From: Eunapius fragilis
Taxonomy: Eukaryota; Porifera; Demospongiae; Spongillida; Spongillidae
Reading direction: 5' to 3'
DNA: 64,000 nt
Assembly: GCA_963681505.1 (NCBI GenBank)
Contig: OY811989.1
Coordinates: forward strand, 142,501-206,500
The notes below the pieces were generated by a model that was given only the letters and a program-made list of their open reading frames with translations, was not told the origin of the DNA and made no database searches. The stretch's first letter is position 1. Each line of letters begins with the position of its first letter. A program made the position numbers and the translations under genes. This document shows, in pieces, positions 26,836 through 64,000 of the stretch.

Positions 26836-27439
26836 TTAGTGTATGTATATGTGTGTATGTGTGTTAGTGTGTATGTGTATGTGTATGTGTGTGTGTAAGA
26901 GGAATATCTGTTATCACCTCGATCTTCACCCTTCAGTACAGTATGCTTAAGGATGCAATGTTCCTGAAAACATCTCGGGATACACAGGGTATGCATGTTG
27001 TTTTGCGCCTGCAAATGGAGAGAAGACTTGTTTCTCAGGTATGAGGTGGAGGGGGTGGCATGTGTAGTAGGTACTGTGAGGGTGTGGTGAGGTATGACGG
27101 AGGGGTGTGGTGGGATATGGGGAGGATGTGGGGATGTGGTGAGGGTGTGGTGGGATATGATATGGAGAGGGTGTGGTGGGATATGGGGAGGGTGTGGGGA
27201 TGTGTGGTGGGATATGGGGAGGGTGTGGGATGTGTGGTGGGATATGGGGAGGGTGTGGGGATGTGTGGTGGGATATGGGGAGGGTGTGGGGATGTGGGGA
27301 GGATGTGGTGGGATATGGGGAGGGTGTGGTGGAATATGGGGAGGGTGTGGTGGGAGATGGGGAGGTGTGGTGGATATACAAATGAACTGATGTAACATGC
27401 AATATTGCATCTGATACAATTGATCACATCTATGGGGGA

Positions 27440-27473
<34 letters not shown>

Positions 27474-28367
27474 CAGGTTCAACGCATCCCACCTCTGGAG
27501 AGCTCGTTCATAGCACTGGACACACTCATGGGTACACATGAGACCATTGGTGTGGAAGATGTATTCACCCGTACGTTTCCTGTTTGTGTTCAGTGGGGTC
27601 AGCTCCTGTTAACAAACTGATGGTCATATGATTCCAACTAGTATAGTCCATATATGGGTATAGGCTGGTTTGTCCATATATGGGTATGTGTTTGCATGTA
27701 ATAGGCAGGCTTATGACTGTGGCCAAAGGCCTGGCACACTAATGTTCATATGGGACAGTTCACATGAAAATGAGTCCTTGTGTAAAGTTAAATGGTTCAC
27801 TTTAAAAATGGCTGTATCTCTCGCATGCTTTGGGTTATTGGCTTTCCATCTATAATAAGGATCGCCATTTCTATATTTAAATTTAAAACTTGTTCTTAGA
27901 ATCATTTCCCTAAGGTCGTTATCCCTGGGGGTTCAAAACTGAATTATTACAAGAATCCAATCGCTTTTATATGTAGAACATCCATGTTGCTACTGATTAA
28001 GCTGTGGGAGATGCAGCCATTTTAAAGTGAACCATTTTTAAGCGATGGCTCATTTTTGCTTGATATATCTGGTACCCAAAGGGTTAAGCAACAACGTTAA
28101 CATTCCTGGTAGTAGGGTATGATCCAGATAGTACACCTGCAGTACATTTTATGTAATTTTATGCCAGTTTAGAATGTCATGAGGAAAGCATTATCATGTA
28201 GTCGAACTTCTAATAAGTGATGATGGACTTTTAGCTTCAAATTTAATTGCTCTCACTGTGATGTCATATGATGTCATCATCACCATACTTTTGTTACACC
28301 AGAACACACTCCTGTATTCGTTGATGGCAGAGCAGTAATGGAAGAACGATTGAACATCCGGATATAA
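26510..28367 (+). CDS. POMP: Proteasome maturation protein (UMP1 homologue)
   Basis: Chaperone of 20S proteasome assembly that is degraded on completion. Six exons in phase: 26510-26515, 26550-26626, 26719-26779, 26937-27038, 27477-27570, 28303-28367, giving 134 aa (human 141). Matches to human POMP in order: 'GAFGTHDSLRRG' (human GPFESHDLLRKG), 'KSDILPKHPLYHSEKN' (KNELLPSHPLELSEKN), 'VLRLQMERRLVSQ' (LKLQMEFKAVQQ), 'VQRIPPLESS', 'HETIGVEDVF' (DETIGFEDIL), end 'VMEERLNIRI'. The first coding exon is only ATG TGT and is the least certain part. Intron 4 holds a G-rich minisatellite, intron 5 a fold-back element. It is convergent with DNHD1, the stops being 165 bp apart. Confidence 0.88.
27042..27375. 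repeat. G-rich minisatellite in POMP intron 4
   Basis: Units built from GGTGTGGTGGGATATGGGGA with optional GATGTG insertions, beginning just after the donor CTCAG|GTATGAGGTGGAGGG (27039). Its G-rich strand is the sense strand. (GT)n follows at 27440-27468 ahead of the next acceptor. Confidence 0.88.
27764..28062. mobile_element. Fold-back (MITE-like) element in POMP intron 5
   Basis: A near-perfect inverted repeat: 27790-27820 (AATGGTTCACTTTAAAAATG…) pairs with 28008-28038 (…CATTTTAAAGTGAACCATT). Weaker pairing extends outward to about 27764 and 28062 (AAAATGAG… / …CTCATTTT). The loop of about 190 bp has no coding potential. No target duplication was identified, so the ends are approximate. 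Confidence 0.65.
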
Positions 28368-28531
28368 CTATATGGCTACACAACATAGGGGAGAACTGTA
28401 TCTCAGGGACAGTATGTGGTGTTCCCTTTTGTTAATAACTATGCTATTGTGATTACTGTATTGTGATATAAATAGCTTCCTCAGGTGAGCATACACTATA
28501 TATACAACACTGCAATTGAACAGCTTGTGTT

Positions 28532-58889
<30,358 letters not shown>

Positions 58890-59024
58890 AGTTTAAGGGA
58901 TAAAACCAATGCTCGTGTGCCAGCCCGCCCCGTTGCTATGGATTCGACCTCGTGCCCCTATTACTACTTTGCAGTCTCGCTGCTTTGCGCATGCGCATGG
59001 CGCCAAAGCTTATAATCTATTATA

Positions 59025-60497
59025 TCAACTTAACATCATCGTTTTGAAAGTTGCAGCCTTTTCTCCCGCACACCAAACAGAAACACATTTATCCTTCAAA
59101 TTCTTGTGCTTTTCAATAAAGTACGCAAGTGCTAACTCTTGAAAGTTCCCTCCGCCCACCAGCACTAAGCAGTCGGCTTGACTTGCGATAGTTCTTTGCA
59201 ACTGAGCTATATAACCGCTGTCTTCTATACCGCCGGCCGCATCCAGTAATTCCTTCTCTCCCTGATCATAGGTCCAATCGCGATCATATAGATCAGAAAT
59301 TTTGCTTCTTACATATTTAGTCATATCCTCAGCTACTTGAAGGCGCGCTTTTCCGAGTGTTTTGTTAAATGTGTGGCTTCCATACCTCCCCAGATCGGTC
59401 ACGATAAACGGTGCGCTCGAAGAAAATTTAGCTCTAAACATTTTAGCGTCGTTTAGAGCGTTCAAGACGCACCGCTTGGCTTCGTGCGGAGTTGCATCGC
59501 TATAGGCAAGGATCCATTCCAATCGTAACAGTACAGCTACCAATCCCTTTGTCTTTAAGGCAGACTGAATATATTGTGCGGCCTTCTGTTCCAATGCAAA
59601 GCTTGGAACCAGGAGCCGGTGTGCACTGTTAGTTAGAGACAGACAGTCAGAGTGTACTGTACTGCAGCCAGTTCTGAAGTTAAATCTGTAATACCATTCA
59701 TTGAAGACAACAGTAAGCTTGGTAGAATCGAATTGCTGAAATATCTTTCTGTGAACATCTTCCGCCGTGATTGACGCCGGAACCCCGCATCGTGGTTTAA
59801 ACGCCGCGCAATTCAAACATATTTCCCGCACAACCTTGAATCCTTTTTGGCGAAGGAAATCCAATGCTTCCTGCATGACGTGGTCCGTTTCGCAGCCTGT
59901 CCAAAAGCTGTTCTGGTTATCGGTTTCTAACGGATATTCAGGCAAGGCGGGACATTCCATTTTGAACGAGAGGCATTGTCTTTTGGGAATAGCGTAATTT
60001 ATACTTACAGAAATAACGTTCCTCGGTCCATCTGTGATGAACTGCTCCCATGGTTCAAGTAGATGCTTGCCTCCCGATTGCCGGTTAAAGTTCGCGAGGT
60101 CAAAGTAATCGCTAAAGCGCAGTTGTTTCCGTTGGCTGTGGGGTTCCAAAGTGGCCCAGGCCTCTGAATTGTGTACGAGAAATGAATGGCTAGCGAAAGG
60201 TTCGACAATATTCATGGATTGATTAAAATAGCGAAGCCAGCACTGTTGACTTGCCACTCCCATCCCAGCAGCTGTTTGTTGGTCAGAATAGCTTAACGTT
60301 AGGATAGCTCCCGCGCTGCGAGGCACATATTTGGTATAAGGAGGGGCTGTCGCTATTGCAGTGAGAGTAAGAGTAAAAAGATTCCTCTGATATAAAAAAA
60401 CCGCATAGCGGGCTGAAAGCAATATTGTTAAGCCCAATAGAATTGAACAAACCAGTCTGCTTGTGAACTTGCAACCACGATACATGGACACGCCCAC
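59025..60497 (-). CDS. Intronless type II membrane protein, possibly glycosyltransferase-like
   Basis: 490 aa. Short basic cytosolic N-terminus, one hydrophobic anchor (about residues 15-32, VCSILLGLTILLSARYAVFL), then a lumenal domain with about a dozen cysteines and N-glycosylation sequons. This is the layout of Golgi enzymes. Motifs such as 'VAVLLRLEWILAYSD', 'PFIVTDLGRYGSHTF', 'QADCLVLVGGGNFQELALAY' and an N-terminal 'GPRNVISVSINYAIPK' recall GT-B fucosyltransferases (GDP-binding C-lobe), but no diagnostic motif is certain. The start is the first ATG of the frame, MGVSMYRGCKF. It ends only 136 bp before the DNHD1 start on the same strand, and no AATAAA is visible between them. Confidence 0.75.
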   Translation of the reverse strand: MGVSMYRGCKFTSRLVCSILLGLTILLSARYAVFLYQRNLFTLTLTAIATAPPYTKYVPRSAGAILTLSYSDQQTAAGMGVASQQCWLRYFNQSMNIVEPFASHSFLVHNSEAWATLEPHSQRKQLRFSDYFDLANFNRQSGGKHLLEPWEQFITDGPRNVISVSINYAIPKRQCLSFKMECPALPEYPLETDNQNSFWTGCETDHVMQEALDFLRQKGFKVVREICLNCAAFKPRCGVPASITAEDVHRKIFQQFDSTKLTVVFNEWYYRFNFRTGCSTVHSDCLSLTNSAHRLLVPSFALEQKAAQYIQSALKTKGLVAVLLRLEWILAYSDATPHEAKRCVLNALNDAKMFRAKFSSSAPFIVTDLGRYGSHTFNKTLGKARLQVAEDMTKYVRSKISDLYDRDWTYDQGEKELLDAAGGIEDSGYIAQLQRTIASQADCLVLVGGGNFQELALAYFIEKHKNLKDKCVSVWCAGEKAATFKTMMLS

Positions 60498-60599
60498 AAG
60501 TGAATTTTGCGCGCAAACATTACGTAATTATTAAAAGTTATTCCGTGCCCTCCCACAGCTGCTGCCATTTTCTAGAAGGTGGACGAGATTCACGCAGCT

Positions 60600-61259
60600 A
60601 TGACGACCCACTGCCAAGTTCAGAGAGTTCTGGTACGTTTCTTTTCTAAAGAATGATCAGTTTTTGTGTAAAATTGCTAACGTGGGGGGGTACTCTGGGG
60701 ATTTTGAATCGCATGTACGACATTGAAGCCACAGGCAGGTTACTACGCGCGCTTTGTTGACGTTTATTTGGGCCGCACGAGTTTCCTCTACGTACATGCG
60801 CGATGAGCCTTGTGATGAGTAAGTAATCACGTGGAGACAAAGCTACTATTGTACTGTGGGTATGTTGGATACCACCTCCTACCTGCGTTGTCAACACGGG
60901 CCAAGCCTTTCACACACTGGATTTGAATGTGTGAGGAAGCCACGGTCAACTGAAGCTTTGTGTGCCTCTAGTACACAAGAAACGCTAGGGTAACCTAGGT
61001 CGGCACACTTTCAGCACAATACAAAGAGAAATAAATTTTATTTTATTTTAAAGGAAGCAGCAGTGCACCCTTCAGATAATAATGACACTTATCGCGTATG
61101 CCGAATCATTACCGAATCTACCCTACTTTCTCTCTGTAGGGAAAAGAAGGCCGCGATTTAACCCAGTCCGGCCATGTGGGATTCGATAGTCTTCCTGACC
61201 AACTGGTGAATAAGGCAGTGAGTAAAGGCTTTGACTTCAATATACTCTGTATTGGTAAG

Positions 61260-61358
<99 letters not shown>

Positions 61359-64000
61359 ATGTATTTGTGTCAGGCCAGGTTCAGTTATGATAAGCATTAT
61401 AGCTGCTTAACCTACCTATTCTTTACCCTATGGACGTTTTACGTTTATGGCTAGGCTGCTTCAGCCTTGTGTGTACACTGCTCTTGCTGCACAATTAATT
61501 CTTGTGATGGGCATATTCGTACTACCATACATTCCACTCCAAGCCTCCCCATACCTGTGGTTGTTGGCTCCAACTCCCACACTCTTCTCACCTGTTCCTT
61601 CCTCACCTTACCTCTTTAGGAGAGACTGGCATAGGGAAGTCTACTCTCATTGATGCCCTGTTCAAGGCAAATTTTGAAGGTAAGGGGTTTGGGCTGGACC
61701 TCACTTGGGTTCTTGGGTGGCATGTTAGGGTGTGGTTTGCTTGTGGTTGCTGTGTCCACCACAACCACTTGACTTTGGCAGCTTTTTGGTGGGCCTTAAT
61801 TTAAGGTACTTTACATCAAGGGATGGGTGGAGCAAGGGTGTGTCTTGCTGGTGAATAAGGGCCTTGAGGAGGAATGTGTTGGATGGCACATGTCTCTCTC
61901 CCCATCCCCTCTAGATGCACCCATCACACATGTCTCTCTCCCCATCCCCTCTAGATGCACCCATCACACATGTCTCTCTCCCTATCCCCTCTAGATGCAC
62001 CCATCACACATGTCTCTCCCCCATCCCCTCTAGATGCACCCATCACACATGTCTCTCTCCCTATCCCCTCTAGATGCACCCATCACACATGTCTCTCCCC
62101 CATCCCCTCTAGATGCACCCATCACACATGTCTCTCCCCCATCCCCTCTAGATGCACCCATCACACATGTCTCTCTCTCCATCCCCTCTAGATGCACCCA
62201 TCACTCACAAACTTACTCAAGTTGCACTGAACTCACGCACTTTTGGTAAGTTGACAGGTTTTCTGCTGGTGATTGTATTGTCAATATGGTATGCATGTGT
62301 TGTTAGGTGGGATAGAATGGAGACCTGGATGTGAGGTGTGGTGTAAGGTGGTATTGGTGTGATGTGGTGTGGATGTGAGGTAGTGTTGGTGTGAGGTGAT
62401 GTTGGTGTGAGGTGGTGTTGGTGTGATGTGGTGTTGCATAAGGTTGCATATCTGTATTTAGAACTTCAAGAAAGCAATGTACGGCTTCGACTTACTGTGA
62501 TCAGCAGTGCTGGTTTTGGTGATCAAATCAACAAGCAAAACAGGTTAGCCCACTATAGCTAAACTGGTTAGCGCAGTATAGCTAAACAGGTTAAACCATT
62601 GTAGCTAAAACTAAAAACCTAATATACCTAGTAAGACATCTGTGTGAGAGCCATTTGGTCACTTGTGAAATTTATTTTTTCTTTCATTGTTATTGCATGT
62701 TATCATTCGTTGTAAGGTAGGAGTATGGGCTGTAAGGTAGGAGTATGGGCTGTAAGGTAGGAGTATGGGCTGTAAGGTAGGAGTATGGGCTGTAAGGTAG
62801 GAGTATGGGCTGTAAGGTAGGAGTATGGGCTGTAAGGTAGGAGTATGGGCTGTAAGGTAGGAGTATGGGCTGTAAGGTAGGAGTATGGGCTGTAAGGTAG
62901 GAGTATGGGCTGTAAGGTAGGAGTATGGGCTGTAAGGTAGGAGTATGGGCTGTAAGGTAGGAGTATGGGCTGTAAGGTAGGAGTATGGGCTGTAAGGTAG
63001 GAGTATGGGCTGTAAGGTAAGAGTATGGGCTGTAAGGTAGGAGTATGGGCTGTAAGGTAGGAGTATGGGCTGTAAGGTAGGAGTATGGGCTGTAAGGTAG
63101 GAGTATGGGCTGTAAGGTAGGAGTATGGGCTGTAAGGTAGGAGTATGGGCTGTAAGGTAGGAGTATGGGCTGTAAGGTAGGAGTATGGGCTGTAAGGTAG
63201 GAGTATGGGCTGTAAGGTAGGAGTATGGGCTGTAAGGTAGGAGTATGGGCTGTAGGGTAGGAGTAATGACATAATGACACATGGGTGTGGTTCCCTAGAG
63301 CTTTCTATTGTCTCCATGATGACAAACAAGTGTGATGTTTGAACAACTGATTGCAATCTTTGAATCTTATGTTTGCAAATAAAGGCTTTGATGTAAGGAG
63401 CTTCAGTATGGATTATCAGCCTATGAAGTATAGTCCCGAATCCTAACATCTTAGTTGTAAAGGGTTTGGTATGTTACGGAGACCTGCTATTATTATTTGA
63501 AGTTATGGAATACTTGGTATCTGTTAAATTCCCCAAGACTGAATTTGAAGAGAATTTGGTTTATTGACCACTCATGGTTTGGTTTGGTGTGTTCAGTTTT
63601 GTCTCCTCTATGTAAGCTGTAGTATTGCTGTGTGTGCAAGAGGCTGCACATGCGCCATCAAGTGCATGTCAAGTGCCATCATGTGCATGTCACATGCCAT
63701 CATGTACATGTCACATGCCATCATGTACATGTCACGTGCCATCATGTGCATGTCACATGCCATCATGTGCATGTCACATGCCATCATGTGCATGTCATGT
63801 GCCATCATGTGCATGTCATGTACCATCATGTGCATGTCACATGCCATCATGTACATGTCACGTGCCATCATGTGCATGTCATGTGCCATCATGTGCATGT
63901 CATGTGCCATCATGTGCATGTCATGTGTCATCATGTACATGTCACATGCCATCATGTACATGTCATGTGCCTCTTTCATAGCTGTGCACCAATTGTGGAG
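60600..64000 (+). CDS. Septin of the SEPT6 group, N-terminal part (continues past window)
   Basis: Filament-forming GTP-binding cytoskeletal protein. Exons: 60600-60632, 61140-61254, 61620-61679, 62192-62245, 62462-62543, 63982-64000+, all in phase. '[20 protein letters not shown]' is the signature before the G domain of SEPT6/8/10/11. '[15 protein letters not shown]' is the P-loop (G1). '[20 protein letters not shown]' holds the G3 region, with SAGFGD where most septins have DTPGFGD; the SEPT6 group has TVGFGD and is catalytically inactive. 'CAPIVE' begins the next exon (human SYKPIVE). The 62192 exon has its acceptor in a repeat array. Introns hold (GT)n starting at a donor (61255) and two minisatellites. 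Confidence 0.92.
61261..61354. repeat. (GT)n starting 6 bp inside the septin exon 2 donor
   Basis: The donor TATTG|GTAAGATGTGTGTG (61254/61255) runs directly into about 47 GT repeats. Confidence 0.95.
61893..62205 (+). repeat. 39-41 bp minisatellite containing the septin 3' splice site
   Basis: Unit: CATGTCTCTCTCCCCATCCC-CTCTAG|ATGCACCCATCACA. Eight copies have TAG ending at 61913, 61953, 61993, 62033, 62073, 62112, 62151 and 62191. The last is the true acceptor, and the 13-14 bp after each TAG copy the first exon bases (ATGCACCCATCAC). So polypyrimidine tract, AG and exon start were amplified together. Confidence 0.92.
62714..63265. repeat. Near-perfect 20-bp array in septin intron 5
   Basis: About 27-28 units of GTAAGGTAGGAGTATGGGCT, with single-base differences in only one or two units (e.g. 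GTAAGAGTATG at about 63018). On the sense strand every unit begins GTAAGG, a donor-like hexamer. Confidence 0.96.
63655..63972. repeat. 21-bp minisatellite ahead of a septin acceptor
   Basis: About 15 units of CATGTGCATGTCACATGCCAT with GTACAT/GTGCAT and CACATG/CATGTG variants. It ends 10 bp before the acceptor TTTCATAG at 63981. Confidence 0.93.

Noticed and set aside
62659-63449. Three overlapping minus-strand frames of 196-248 codons
   Set aside because: 20-bp array translated; all frames open, opposite to the septin gene.

Overview
The window is animal nuclear DNA. Its genes are split by GT-AG introns, it is full of (CA)n/(GT)n microsatellites and minisatellites, and the gene set is metazoan (ISWI/SMARCA5, an ADCY9-like membrane adenylyl cyclase, a SEPT6-group septin, DNHD1, CHIC, YIPF5, POMP). 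Compact intergenic spacing (often 50-600 bp), short introns apart from those swollen by tandem arrays, and a retroelement C-terminal module that I recall as common in sponge and cnidarian genomes suggest an early-branching animal such as a sponge. I cannot fix the species.

Layout, left to right. 1-3617: non-coding, a 24-bp minisatellite inside a locally duplicated segment, probably an intron of the next gene. 3618-7964 (+): 3' half of an ISWI chromatin remodeller (12 exons). 8276-11914 (+): intronless 1212-aa adenylyl cyclase, ADCY9-like. 12193-14456 (-): ribosomal protein eS1/RPS3A (6 exons, 265 aa), sharing a very short divergent promoter with a microprotein gene at 14505-14765 (+) resembling the SLC35A4 upstream-ORF microprotein. 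15083-16226: a Merlin-type DNA transposon with perfect 20-bp terminal inverted repeats and a broken transposase. 16488-17881 (+): small mitochondrial-looking protein of unknown identity. 18458-19978 (-): intronless secreted sulfatase. 20192-21894 (-): YIPF5 (6 exons, exactly 257 aa). 22.14-23.50 kb: retroelement relic inserted in a minisatellite. 24124-25896 (-): CHIC1/2-family protein (5 exons). 26510-28367 (+): proteasome maturation protein POMP (6 exons). 28532-58889 (-): about 47 exons encoding a roughly 4,750-aa dynein-heavy-chain-like protein best matched to DNHD1. 59025-60497 (-): intronless type II membrane protein. 60600 to the window end (+): septin of the SEPT6 group, 5' part.

The gene models were built by hand from homology and phase. 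All complete multi-exon models close in frame except two DNHD1 junctions (exons 39/40 and 45/46), which I could not resolve.

The most striking pattern is architectural. Many introns are filled by minisatellites, and in at least six cases the repeat unit includes or begins exactly at a splice site: donors in five DNHD1 introns, an acceptor in the septin gene. The genome has thereby made tandem arrays of 5' or 3' splice sites, up to about 107 donor-like units in one intron. Several periods are multiples of three and are open in the coding frame, so alternative use of the copies would extend the protein. (GT)n tracts starting at donors and (CA)n tracts ending at acceptors show the same tendency at the microsatellite scale.
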